Numbered from the stretch's first letter, positions 36,708-48,574 are shown. The stretch is DNA of 64,000 nt from Macrotrachela quadricornifera (GCA_022393335.1 JAJEKB010021049.1:237207-301206), one strand, 5' to 3'. Program-made: numbers and translations. Notes: a model not told the origin generated them from the sequence alone.

Positions 36708-37155
36708 TGATAATAGTGTCCCTAGAGCAAATTACTTGAGCTTCAAAATAAGTGAAATTTAGATATAAAAATGAATCAATGGAGGATTTGTTCACTATTG
36801 TAAAGGCAAAACATAGTGTTGCTCAAGCCGATTATAGGATTTGTAAAGACTCTCATTCATGTGGCATGAAGAACATCATGCTTTATCCTTCAAATAATAG
36901 AGTGAATTTTTTAGTCATTGATAGAAAACGCTTTTTTTTCTAGGAGCTACAGAAAAATCACACAAATATTGTAAGGATAAAACATAGTGTTGTTCAGGTC
37001 ATATTAAAGGGGATCCTTAAAAACCCCGTAGTTGGTCTGAACAACACTATGTTTTATCTTTATAATATTGAACAAATCTTCCCTTGATTCATTTTTATAC
37101 CTAAATTTCACATACTTTGAAACTCAAGTAATTTGCTCAAGACACACTATCATCA
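36708..37155. repeat. Foldback repeat of about 450 bp
   Basis: The left arm (GAGCAAATTACTTGAGCTTC, near 36725) pairs with the right (GAAACTCAAGTAATTTGCTC, near 37119). ATAAAAATGAATCAA pairs with TTGATTCATTTTTAT. Inside, the CACTATTGTAAAGGCAAAAC module appears at 36788, again near 36963, and inverted at 37025-37062, the same family as the 24-25 kb repeat. The frame 36752-36943 is part of it. Confidence 0.75.
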
Positions 37156-37493
37156 AGTTATATTTAAAATTTGTTAGTTTGGTGGTGACAGCTTTTATTT
37201 GACTCGAATATATTCAATATCGTACGTTGCAGCAGACACACCTCCATTGTGAGACACTTTTTCTTGAGAATACTACTACTTTTCTCGTATCTTCCAGAAA
37301 AAAACATACAAGTCAATGTTTTGATGAACACTACTTTTTATTTAAAGACAGAAAAAAGAGTTTTAAATGAATTTTATTGTTGTCGACTATCTGATTGACA
37401 TGACGTAACAAATACAAGCGATACTATCTTCTGTTTAGCATTCAATAACAATACTCCTTGTACTTCTGTTGCTCGCGTTTTTTTCAGTTCATC

Positions 37494-38205
37494 TCACCAC
37501 CAACGAGACGGATAATGCCTATCAGGTACCAGATTGTTCACAACAACAGCAAGAAAAACAAGAATAACTGAGCTAGTTAGAACAGGCATTAGTACAAATT
37601 GAAAACCAGCCCATGGAAAAGCTGTATTTGTAGCGATAGCAATGACTGCTGTGGCACCAGCAGGTGCATGCATTGTATCGGTTGCTTGCATGATAAAGAG
37701 AGTCACGCAGACGCTAAGGGAGATGGCAACAAATGTTTCACCACCTGGTCCAAAAATAACACGAAAAGTACAGCCAACAATTGCACTAATTACTTGGCCT
37801 CCAATAACAGCGCGCGGTTGAGACAATGAACTCGATGGAAGTCCATATACAAGCACAGCTGTAGCTCCAAAAGAGGCGATAAAAAAGGCCAAATCATTTC
37901 TAAAAAAAGTATATGTTTTCGATAGTTAGTTGAACAAACAAAAGCCAATTGTTTACGCACCTGACGAGCAATCGATAATGAATAGCACCAAGGATGCTAA
38001 CACCGATTAAGGTACCGAAGAAAGTAACTATATAATTAGATAATGTCACATGTGGCGACGGAGTTGTCATATGTTGTCCGGGCCATTTTGAAAAATAAGC
38101 TCGTAACCATCGTAGTTTCTGATTCGATGCTTCAGTATTTGTTGTTATTTCATTTCGATCATTAAAACTGATGGTTGCTACTTCAACCGTTGGTGGGCCC
38201 GCCAT
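37494..38205 (-). CDS. HPP-family membrane protein, two exons: complement(join(37494..37899,37961..38205))
   Basis: Donor GTGCGT (37960) and acceptor TTTTTTTAG (37900) remove 61 bases. The junction gives ...LVRNDLAFF..., a 216-residue protein. Residues 1-50 are polar. Hydrophobic segments follow at about 57-80, 85-101, 112-130, 137-153 and 175-203, agreeing with the small multi-span HPP family (PF04982). Family motifs are SFGATAVLV (91-99), QPRAVIGG (109-116), HAPAGATAV (159-167) and the NNLVPDR.YPSRWW end. The motif that names the family is HPP; here it is HAP (159-161). Plant and cyanobacterial members have been linked to nitrite transport; others are uncharacterised. The family is not a normal animal gene, so I infer horizontal acquisition plus intron gain. 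Start: the first ATG upstream of the open frame. The gene is intact, isolated, and flanked by repeats on both sides. Confidence 0.92.
37900..37960 (-). other. 61-bp intron of the HPP gene
   Basis: It has a GTGCGT donor and a T-rich tract ending TTTAG. Reading through it on the minus strand gives a premature stop, and removing it fuses the two halves of the HPP domain in frame. Confidence 0.93.
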
Positions 38206-38614
38206 GATTTAATGTGCTAAACCAGAAAACAAAAAAAAGGAAAATTTGATAAATGCACTACTAATATATGCTAAATGTCGTCCAGCCGTCAAAAAATGGC
38301 ACAATAAAACAAAATATAGATTGAAATACCTTCACAATAATCTTCCTTAATAATATGACAGGCTGCTGGCAAGTGTCGGTAGCATGTTTTATTCACCTGG
38401 TGGTCTCCACACTAAAGGAATATGTTCGCATATAACTGTTCACAAAAATGAACAGATGGAAATAGATGCATATTTTCAGTATTTCTACTACCCGTAAAGC
38501 AATCTTATGCTATTTTAATACGGATGATCGCTAATCATTGATTACTACAATTCGAGAGTATTTGCGAAACTAAGATCCATGATTATAAAAAAATTTGGCA
38601 GATATACAGCAGTA

Positions 38615-38811
38615 CACTCTAAAAAAAATAGGTGTTTTACGAAACCTGTGCCCAGGGGAAGAACCTTTAAGGTTTCGTAACGATTTGCTGAACCTAAAAA
38701 AAATCAGAGAACGATTTGCTAAACCTTTTTAGGTTTCGTAAATCGATACGAAACCTTAAAGGTTCTTGCCCTGGGCACAGGTTTCGTAAAACACCTATTT
38801 TTTTTAGAGTG
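38615..38811. mobile_element. 197-bp palindromic MITE
   Basis: The ends are CACTCTAAAAAAAATAGGTG and its inverse, and TA flanks both sides (38613-38614, 38812-38813). The arms extend about 80 bp with very few mismatches, including GAAACCTGTGCCC against GGGCACAGGTTTC. The low divergence between arms suggests a recent insertion. Confidence 0.92.
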
Positions 38812-41800
38812 TATACGATAGTTCACTTATTGAAATTAGAGACAAAGAAATAGCAATGTCTCAGTCAATGAACAGTGTGGAATTTTACTCTAGTGTCTCT
38901 TATCGAGCTTTTGGAAGAAGAAAAACATGAGAAATAGTATCATACAGTGAGGACGAGTATATACGAAGAATAATAGTGGTAGCAGCATTCTTACTATAAT
39001 CTGTGTGCTTTGCAGCAGTCTGAGCTTTTCAAAAGGTCACTAAAATATACCCGGGACATCTTTGACATTCGCACAGTATCGTTCCTATATAAGAAGAACG
39101 AGAGGCGTTTCTGAGTATTCTATAGGCAATGAAATATATACTTGGGCTAGTTATCTACTGCGATGTAGATCAGCTAATAAGCTATGGAGAATTGATGATG
39201 ACACTATAAGAAAAGTTCTTATGAATTCCTTAATGAATTTATTTTTATTTAAAAGAATGGTATTCGATAAAATAGGATTTCATTTTTGAATGAACAAGCT
39301 TTCTTAGGAAATCATGTTTGGTTTCATAATTTGAACATTTTCGAAAACAGGAAGTCTAGTATTAGATTCTAACTTGAGAAACAACATTTTTACTTATATA
39401 TAATATCTGTTTCTATTGATAACTAGATGGCTTGTGGTTTGAGAATTTTGATGGATCAATAATCATACACGAATAACATATATAAAGCCTATTTGATACA
39501 TTATGCTTAAGAAAAACACATGAACTAGATGTTTTGGAAGTTTTATTTGTGAAGGACAATTGCATGAAAAACTATACATAAAGAACAAAAATGAAAAAAC
39601 TCATCAAAATAAGATCTTCTTTAATAAATTAATATTTTTCAATGCATGCAGCTCAATATTAGACCTAAGATTAATATATGTGAGATCATACACAAGTTGA
39701 GCAATGGCAAAAAAAACACTCCTCGTTCTCAATTTAATACCCAATTTTTTTCGTAAATCCCCGAAATTTGTCTCAGGAATTAGCAAAAAAACTCGATGTC
39801 GAACTGTACAAAATATCTAATCTCAACCTGTAGCCTAAAGCGAACCTATTATTGTCATATAGTTCTCTTCTCAAAACTTTTTAGGTCCAAAACTTGCCGT
39901 ATCGCCCCTAATTCTTTAATAAGTGATTCAAGATTCATGAAACATTAAACATCCTTTTCTTTTTATTTCGTTTTTGATATTAATGTTTACTTCAACTTGT
40001 AGAATATAACATCTTGCTTAGGGGCAGCGCAAGTAAGAGGATCAGTTCAAAAATTATACTCACGTAATATTTGAATAAAGTGCAGCATATGAATCTTATA
40101 TGGGTAGAAGTACGAATATTACATAGTCAATCGAGCTCACCCAAGCTTTGCTAGGTTCCGCTGCTCCTGATCTTGCTAGTTATAGAAAAACTCAAAAAAA
40201 GTATCTTAACGCAATACAATCGGCGTTCCACTTATTGACGGTTCAACACAGACCTTATTATTGAATGACTTAAAAAAAATATACATTAGTAGTAGCAATA
40301 AGTGATGTAAAAGTTTATGACTCAGACGTTATATCAGCTTCTGATTGCAAAATAATTTATTTATGAGTATGTAGAATCAATGAATTTAAATTATGTAAAG
40401 CTATAAAAAAAAGTACCCTACCTCAACAAAATAAGAAATAACAGCATAGATAAACTTGGGCACGATTTGATAAGTGGTTAATGAAAGTATCGTTATAATC
40501 TAATTGTAATAGGAGTATATCAACGTGAAATTAGTTGCAATTTAGTTGATCATGAGCTCAGATGGTAGAACAAAAGGCTGATGATGGGACCGATGCATTT
40601 TGCGCAAGTCTTCTGTAAACCGTTAGTGCTACTCTTAAAAATGATACGACTTTCGTAATGGATGATTTTAATGTGCTAGTCGACAAATAAAAAAATGAAA
40701 CTATTGATAATAATTTTGCTTGATATATCATTGATTGTATTACCAAAAAGACTGACTGAGTTTGGTTGACTTTTGTTTTCGTGACACACTATTAAAAGCT
40801 ATTATTAACCCCTACTTTCAGTGCAAGTCCCAAAACAAATGTTGTGGATGCATTCTGGTAACAAAAAATGGCGCTTGTTGAATTAAATCATAATAACTCG
40901 TAACTTCTGATTAAGGGCTTACCCCTCAGAAGTGATTTCCCACTTAGAATGGGTCTTTTGAGTTGAAATTTTCAGATATGAATAATCTTGGTGAGATATG
41001 TTTCTGATAAAAATTTCAGCCCGATTGGTCATACTAGACCGAAGTTTCAGCTGCATCATAGGTCACTTTTGGCCTTCAGGAAAATCGACATCACTCCGTC
41101 GTAATACAAGGTACGAGGCTCGGGGTTGCCTCAAATTAAAACTAATGTCAGTATGCAACTTTTCATCAGACAGAATATTTAAATTGTGTATTATTGATTT
41201 TTTATTAGTGTGTTCTGGTGCACATGCCTTAAAATAAGCATAAAAAACGGTAATCCGACGATAGTGAAACCAGCTTTTCTCAGCCCAGGAGTCGAATTTA
41301 AAAAGAATGGTCGATGAAGAGTTTACTCTGGTCGAGCCCTTTAAAGCAAAAAAAATATTGGATATAGCTCAAGATATGAAGGAGGGATTCCAATCTTCCT
41401 GATTGAAAACTACGTTTTGAGAAAAACACAAAAGAAGTTTTAGAAATGGATTTTTACATCCAAATTCCAAAAAAACATGTTTACATGGTATATTTTTAAT
41501 ATATGCCGATAGACTTTTTTAAAGCGTGTAGCAGGTGAATAAGCTAACGCTATCTATCATACTTAATATAAAAAAATGTTATATGCAATGCGGTTATATG
41601 CTACAATAAGCAGTTTTTGAAAAACTGAAAATCATAAAAATTTTTAGGAAAACAGAGTAGTAGGGTGGAAATTTTTTACGATAAGTCTTTTAAAACCCAG
41701 CCATTTTTCGAAAAACCATACATATTCTGAAAGAGGAAATTTCGGCGCATCTTCCTATACTAAAGACTCAATATTGATTTATTTTCGAAAAAAGCCATTT

Positions 41801-41845
41801 TGCTAAGGGGGGCTCCATTAAGCATTGACGATGCACATGTATATA
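38812..41845. other. Intergenic DNA with degenerate repeats at 40.9-41.8 kb
   Basis: No credible gene was found. Frames at 39062-39289 and 40998-41237 lack motifs. From about 40900 to 41830 the text (AAAATTTCAGCCCGATTGG; GGCGCATCTTCC near 41743) resembles the repeats at 28.6 kb and 4.1-4.5 kb. Confidence 0.45.
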
Positions 41846-42413
41846 GGATGTCCAGAAAGTCACTAGAGTAGATAGAAAAACTTGAATATATCCATTACGA
41901 CTCTATCAAACAGTTTCATTTTTTTACCAAGGATAGAGGCATGGCTACACTCCAAACCCATTCGATTAAGGTTCATGAGAATCTTTGTTAAGTGTCACTA
42001 TTGATCTCAACAAGCAAATTTTAGTTTTTTACAGGTACGAAAAAAAACAATATACAGAGCAGTGCAAAAGTTATTATACCGGAAAAAATTAAATATTTAT
42101 ATTACAGCTCGTACAAACGAGCTGATTTTTCTACCATGGAGAGGGGCATGTTCTTGCTCCGAATTCATATGAATACGAACATTGAGAAGCTTTTGTTAAG
42201 TATATTATTTTTTCTTTCTATTCGTGAAAAAGCAAAAAATTTGAGGATCGGGATTCATAGTGATACTTAACAAAGATTCTCACGAATCTTGTTCGTATGG
42301 ATTTGGAGTATTACCATGGCGCTATTCTTGGTAAAAAAAACTAACCCTTTTGGTCGAGTCGTAATGGATATATTCAAGTTTTTCAATCTACTCTAGTGAC
42401 TTTCTGGATACTC
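41846..42413. mobile_element. 568-bp TIR element with three internal modules
   Basis: The ends are GGATGTCCAGAAAGTCACTA (41846) and the inverse of GAGTATCCAGAAAGTCACTA (to 42413). TA flanks both sides (41844-41845, 42414-42415). Inside, a unit with TACCAAGGATAGAGGCATGG ... CTTTGTTAAG occurs at about 41934-41995 and 42130-42203 (plus) and inverted at 42250-42338. No transposase is present. The terminal GTCCAGAAAGT recalls mariner/Tc1 ends. Confidence 0.87.
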
Positions 42414-43190
42414 TATGCAAAGCAGCTGCAGAACTATCGACATTGATGGTTATCGACTGAGAATGAAGCTCCAGTTTCATCTCAAAGATAGTAGAAGACA
42501 AATCAACAATATTCGATTCATCTGAATAAAAAGAAATTAAAACATGAATTACTCACTTATAAGTTTCAAGGTAACTTATCAAAACATTCATCTACTTCAA
42601 GTTTATCTCATGTGAATAGAGACCGTAAATACGATGAATTTTCATGATTATATCTAAAATCTCATTAGTTAAATATTTGCTCGAGATATCTTAAGCAAAA
42701 ATATACACTATGACTGACTAACGAAATGCTGAATTCTGTCAATAACAGCAAACGTGTTAGCTGCTGGATAAGATCATTGTTTCCCAATTTTTTAAATATT
42801 GATATTATGAAAAGTACTAAATATCCTAACAACTGAGGAATAGACCTATACAAATAATCTAAATTGAATATTGAAACGAAATCAGTAAAAGATTCAAAGA
42901 TCACATTAAACAGCATGATTCAACCACTATCTTTCTCATGAAGGATAAATTTAAGGGTACCGTTCCCTTTACTTTTGTTGGTCATTTCTGATTTTATAAG
43001 AGGATACAATCGATAAAACTGGAATTTGTACTACTAATAAAACATCCGAAATAATGAAACAGATGATCAATTACAATCGTTATAAAACTTTATCCAATTA
43101 GATTGGAAATATTTTAGAGACACCTGAAACGATATCTGAAAAACTATTTTGAACTTTTTTTTGGAAATTTGATTTTTTTATGATTGATAT
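42414..43190. other. AT-rich spacer, nothing recognised
   Basis: One minus frame (42665-42916) is a hydrophobic translation without a recognisable family and is probably chance. Confidence 0.4.
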
Positions 43191-44054
43191 TAGAGGCGTA
43201 AGCCGTGCGGCTTAGCCGCCGCCGCCGCCGATTTTTTCTAAAAANNNNNNNNNNNNNNNNNNNNNNNNNNNNNNNNNNNNNNNNNNNNNNNNNNNNNNNN
43301 NNNNNNNNNNNNNNNNNNNNNNNNNNNNNNNNNNNNNNNNNNNNNNNNNNNNNNNNNNNNNNNNNNNNNNNNNNNNNNNNNNNNNNNNNNNNNNNNNNNN
43401 NNNNNNNNNNNNNNNNNNNNNNNNNNNNNNNNNNNNNNNNNNNNNNNNNNNNNNNNNNNNNNNNNNNNNNNNNNNNNNNNNNNNNNNNNNNNNNNNNNNN
43501 NNNNNNNNNNNNNNNNNNNNNNNNNNNNNNNNNNNNNNNNNNNNNNNNNNNNNNNNNNNNNNNNNNNNNNNNNNNNNNNNNNNNNNNNNNNNNNNNNNNN
43601 NNNNNNNNNNNNNNNNNNNNNNNNNNNNNNNNNNNNNNNNNNNNCCACGCCGCCGCCGTCAGAACAAGAAATTATTGAAAATTCCAGCCGCCGCCGCTGC
43701 GACAAGAATTAAAATATTTAGTTTTTCCATATTTTGAGCATTTAGAATTAGTTTCAACAGTCTCTCTAAGCTAATTTCGTATAATAAGATTTTCTATTAT
43801 CGATTTTCCTTTTTCCTTCAAAAATTTTTCCAAAATAAGAGCTTTTTTGAAAAAAATCATGAAAAAATTTCAGCCGCCGCCGCTGAGCACAAAACTTTTT
43901 CTAGCCGCCGCCGCCGACAGTCGGAAAAAAATGGAAAATTTTGAGTCGCCGCCGCCGATCGCTAGATAGATTTTTAACAGCCGCCGCTGAGGTACAAAAA
44001 AAATTTTAAATTTTGAGCCGCCGCCGCCGACTAAGGTCTCGGCTTACACCTCTA
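43191..44054. mobile_element. hAT-like element filled with GCC repeats (contains gap)
   Basis: The ends TAGAGGCGTAAGCCG (43191) and CGGCTTACACCTCTA (to 44054) are inverted. An exact 8-bp duplication ATTGATAT flanks it (43183-43190, 44055-44062), the hallmark of hAT-type insertion. The inside is blocks of GCCGCCGCC separated by A/T-rich spacers of about 30-60 bp. It is much more GC-rich than anything else here. No transposase is seen. Confidence 0.85.
43245..43644. other. Assembly gap, 400 Ns
   Basis: Exactly 400 undetermined bases lie within the GCC-repeat element. The round number suggests an estimated or default gap. The true length of the repeat array is unknown, and reading frames across it are meaningless. 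Confidence 0.99.
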
Positions 44055-44417
44055 ATTGATATATAGCAAAGTTTGCAGGACAAAGCTGAGATGCTGAGTT
44101 TCAGAATCCTATATATTTGAGCTAGAACGACAAGAACAAAAGCAGCCGATCTGACCTCGAGAGAAGATTTCGAAATATCTGCGATACAAATTTCACTCCC
44201 ATTGAATAAAATTAGACGGACTTCCTAAATAGGTCAGATTGAGAAAATTTATTTATTTAATGCCAAGAAAAAGGAAGAATTTTTCATAACTGCTATAGAT
44301 CAATAATTTTAACAGTTTGATAACTTTACTATAGAAGGTTATTTAAAGTCGAATATTTTCTTTAATTGTATTGGATATCTAGGATTATCATCAAATGTAA
44401 TTAGCTTGAAATTAGTT

Positions 44418-46080
44418 CAGACTTGAAACCGGTCAGATTTTCTTGAGACGGATCGGAACGACCGGTCAATATTTGTGATTATACCGGTAAAAACCGATAA
44501 ATTTTAACGTCTAGTTTAAATGATAGAAATTCAAAAATATGTGTAAAATGCTTTAATTAAAAAATTAAATTATACAAGTATTTTAAATTTTTGATTAAAA
44601 TATATATTGTGATAGATATCGCGAATATATTCTAATGATATTTAGTCAAATTTTGGAAGATGTAGGGTTCGCTACCATCCTCCTATTAAAATCTAATCCA
44701 GTTTAAGGAGATATATAGATCGCCAGTGTTCCTCCGTTGAAATCTAATCTGGTTTAAAAAGATGCATAATCTGCAAATGTAGTTGATGAAATTTATTCTA
44801 GTTCAAGAATCTACGGTTTTGGTCTCGATCAACAAAAGGCATTGAGAATCTTTTTTTAAGGTTGTTGTTGAATTTATTCTGAAGCATATATTCATCTTTC
44901 TTATACCCACAGAAAACACTCTTCCGCCCAAAAACAAGAAGAAAGGATTTAATAACTAAGATTATCGATTTTTTCTTAGTTTGTCTCAGTACACCTTGTA
45001 TTATAACCTAATCCTTATAATTTTTTTTAGGGCAGGTGGTTGGAAGACGAGCAGAGATTGTGCGACTTGTTTTTAATCTGTTTCATACTAGCTTTGATTA
45101 TCGAACCTTTACGACATTTATAGAATGCGGAATAGGAACAGGTGGAAAAAAATATAAAATTATTTTCAATCTATTATAAATTATCACTTACTACCAAATC
45201 TTTGTGAAATATTTCATTTATCATATTAAATAAAAATATATTTTGTGAGTTTTTAACTAAATCAATTATTTCAATTTGTTTTCGAAGTTGTAATCGTAAT
45301 TAATATATTTTTTATTTTTTCTAATATTTCGGTGATTTCGAACTCAATTGAATTTTTATGTTAACAGTGACATATACACAATAACTATATTCAAAGAAAA
45401 AACAAATTAATTTGTAATTTTGCGCCTAATAAAAAATGAATTCTGCCTAAGTTTAATTTTGTCTAAAGTTTAATTTTGCTTATGATATATATATATGCAT
45501 TTGTACGTATGTTTCTTATTTGTGCATCAGTTTTACCTTCATTTTATCATTAATGATTTGACGAAGAAAGATGTGCTCTTTAAAAGTCGTGAAATAAATA
45601 AATTGTGTAAAAAAATGAAGAATAACATAATCATCGAGTATGCATTATATCTTAGCTAACAATCAGAAAACGAGAAAAGCTTAAATCTCTTCCGTGAAAA
45701 ATAAAATAATAAATTCTCACCTAGAAAAAATCGGTTGTTTCATAAATATAAAATTGCTAATTTGAAATACGAGTCTCTCAGAACATCACTTTAATATAAA
45801 CCTGCAGAAGGAGCGCAAAATGTAGCACCACTTACTGATTGAAATCCGCTGAATAACATATTTGAAAATAACTTTCGAGATTACATATCATTACAAAATT
45901 AATTTAGTAATGATTCTTCATGAAGCCTTTCTCAGCTCATATTGAAATTTTTAATTATTAACATGATAGTTGTATCTGTTATAATCTTTAACATCGATAA
46001 AATAGTAACATATGATCTCCAAAAAACGACAAAAAAAACGTAAAAACTGGCAAAAACCGGCCGGTCCGGTTTCAAGTATG
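44418..46080. mobile_element. hAT-like non-autonomous element, 1.66 kb
   Basis: The ends CAGACTTGAAACCGG (44418) and the inverse of CATACTTGAAACCGG (to 46080) are flanked by 8-bp AATTAGTT (44410-44417) and AATCAGTT (46081-46088), one mismatch. Additional CCGGT motifs lie near both ends. The interior is very AT-rich, with a degenerate repeat of about 60 bp at 44640-44760 (CTATTAAAATCTAATCCAGT and CGTTGAAATCTAATCTGGTT). No transposase frame is present. Confidence 0.72.
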
Positions 46081-46512
46081 AATCAGTTATTTGACAAAAA
46101 AAAGAGGATCACCCTTAAAGGAAACCAATTCAAGGTGGAAAATATGCTTACATAAGGTACAGGGATCTTCTTATTGCATCAAATGAGCGAAGTAAGCCAT
46201 GACGGAAATAATATTTCAGTTTATTGGACATTGTATTGTTAATCTGGCTATTATTCAATAGCCTCCGTTACTTACAGTTATCAACAGAGAACGAATTAGT
46301 CAAGATAAAACTTCTCATCATGCTTAAGTAACGTATATGAATAATCAAAAGAAAAACAGTAAAAATCGTAGCGTTAATAACAGTTCAACGAATCTTCTGA
46401 ACGCTGGAAAAACCCCAACGGGCAAAGTATTTCTATGAAATTAATCTATGATGACATCACTGTGTATGCCAGTGCTGTTTTAACTTCATCTCTTTGTTAT
46501 AAGTAGATCTCG

Positions 46513-46960
46513 ATGCAGTATAAAAAACTGAAAAAATTTCATTCTTTTATACTTTTGTTTTTAAGGTATCACTGTTTTATTATATATTTAACGAAAGATA
46601 CAAAATTTTGCGACAAATCAAATGGACAAATTCTAACCAGTAATTTCACTCAAAAAACAGATGTAATGATGTCTAGATTATTTTGTCAAAATATCGGTAT
46701 CTATAGAAAATCTAGTAGCTTCATGCATAAGCATCCGCTTTGGTAAAAACTTTAGAAATATTCTAGTCGCCATTAGATCTATTTATGAACTAGATCTTAG
46801 ATCAAAATTCATCTATATGATTTTTTCGGGTGTTTTGTGCCTGTTCTGTATCGAACAATTAGTAGAACAGTAATATTTCAGAAACCAAGGGATAGAAGAA
46901 TGAATTCTTTTTAGGTTTTTCATATGCCATCGATATCTACTTATAGTCGAAAGAAACAGC
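46513..46960. repeat. Dispersed repeat, related to 17090-17640
   Basis: It aligns in order with the copy at 17.1-17.6 kb. The 77-codon plus frame at 46513-46746 lies in it but is not conserved as a frame in the other copy, so I do not call a gene. Confidence 0.55.
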
Positions 46961-47562
46961 CAAAACACTTTGGACGTTTAGAAAGGTTTTTTTCATTTAA
47001 TACAGTTAAAATGAAGGGATTGCTAGAGTTTGGATAGTAACAGTCTTCATTGGATGTTAAAAAGATAACAAAGCAATGGGAAACAAATTCTTTTGACATT
47101 ACGATTAATTATTGGCAAACGTTTCTTATCAACTAATGACTCAATCATCAAATCAAATTTTGATTGGATTGATGTACAATAGGGCGATTATTGGTACTCA
47201 ATGATGTATCGGGTAAGTCGCACGACTAGAAAGAATTTTTCACCATTTGCTTTGTCTACGTACAAAAAAGCATATGATTTCATGAACAAAAATCGACTAT
47301 TTGCCAAAAAAAAAGAATGATCGCGCATGTATTTGAAATAACTCAAGAATAAAAGGAGCTCCGATCTTCAATATTACATAGATAAATAAGTAGTCTATAT
47401 GTTCAATAACGCATTCTGGAAATTCTTGCAGACTAAGAGCTTCGTTAGCAGTAATCTTTTAAAGATTTCGTTATAGTTTTATTCAAATCTTATAGTAACC
47501 TGTATACCTAAACTATGTAAACTGTAGCTGAAATGCTTCTCTATAAAATGACGCAAGGCTGA
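46961..47562. other. AT-rich spacer, nothing recognised
   Basis: No open frame or repeat was found other than the 10-bp target site at its right end (47553-47562). Confidence 0.4.
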
Positions 47563-48574
47563 GGTCTATGACTATTGCGCGTAAGACAATTGTGAGAACA
47601 GACAATTGTGTGTCCGATAATTATAAAAGCAGCTGATCATGTGCACATTGATTAGTTTTATTCGTACTGATTAAGACGAAACAAAGAGAGTATGAAAATG
47701 ATATAGACGAAGAAAATTACAAGAGGATTCATGATAGTATTATTTCCTTGAGGCCACTATTCAATCTAAGTTCATTTTCCATCAATTTTGAAGCAGGAGC
47801 AATAAAAGCTATTGATTCCTGTTAACCTCAATCAAACGTTCATGTTTATTTCTTCCACCTAACACAAAATATCTATCGACAAGTTTAAAAACCAGGTTTT
47901 ACAACTAAATATGGGAATGATGAAGAACATGTACATGTGGTACGAATGCTTCCTGCACTAGCTTTCTTAGACACAAATGATATCTATTCAGCCTTTGAAG
48001 ATATTGATGATCTAAAAATTCCAGATCTTGATCCACTTTATAATTATTTCGAAGATTATTAAATAGGTCGATTTCGAAGTCGCAACCGAAGAACAATTTC
48101 AATGTTTCCTATAACATTTTGGAATTTACACAGTATGCTAAGAAATCAGTTCGATCATACAAACAACGTCGTCGAAGAATGTCACCGACGATTTAACAAT
48201 ATTTTAGATTCAGCCATTCCTGTTTTTTTGCGTTTTTTAAGCGACCTTCAAACAGAGCAATCGTACGTAGACGGTGAAATTTCTCAGCTAATGACAGATC
48301 TCGTACCAAAACCAAAGAGAATGAAAACTCGAAAACCAGCTTCCAGAGTTTTACGGATTTTAGAAAATCCTAAAAATGGTAGTATACAAAAATTAAAAGC
48401 GATTGCTCATGCATTCATCCTATAACTGTTCATTGATTTGTTCATCTTGATTTACTCTATTACTGTGTTTACTTTTTTTGTTCATTGTCTTTCACTTGTT
48501 GACAAAATATTTATTTATACATAACGCACATTCTTTTTACACACAATTGTCTTACACACAATAGTTGTGCTCCC
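47563..48574 (+). mobile_element. Internally deleted MULE, 1.01 kb, with 10-bp target duplication
   Basis: The exact direct repeat GCAAGGCTGA flanks it (47553-47562, 48575-48584). The inverted ends contain ACTATTGCGCGTAAGACAAT (left) and the inverse of ACTATTGTGTGTAAGACAAT (right). It holds only the C-terminal half of a MULE transposase, now broken. Ten-base duplications fit Mutator-like elements. Confidence 0.88.
47691..48425 (+). pseudogene. MULE transposase C-terminal fragment
   Basis: In one frame the translation runs through INFEAGAIKAID, VYFFHLTQNIYRQV, HVVRMLPALAFL, PLYNYFEDY, WNLHSMLRNQFDHTNNVVEE and CHRRFNNIL. It is a typical MULE series, with the Glu of the catalytic triad in NNVVEE. 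In-frame stops interrupt it after AIDSC, after YRQV and at 48060-48062 (after YFEDY). No frameshift is needed, so this looks like decay by point mutation. The N-terminal DNA-binding part and the first two acidic motifs are missing. The 107-codon frame from 48102 is only the last piece. It belongs to a different lineage from the MULE at 34.8 kb, judged by low similarity. Confidence 0.87.

Noticed and set aside
43205..43705. Open frames on both strands across the N gap
   Set aside because: They are created by undetermined bases and the GCC repeat, not by sequence.
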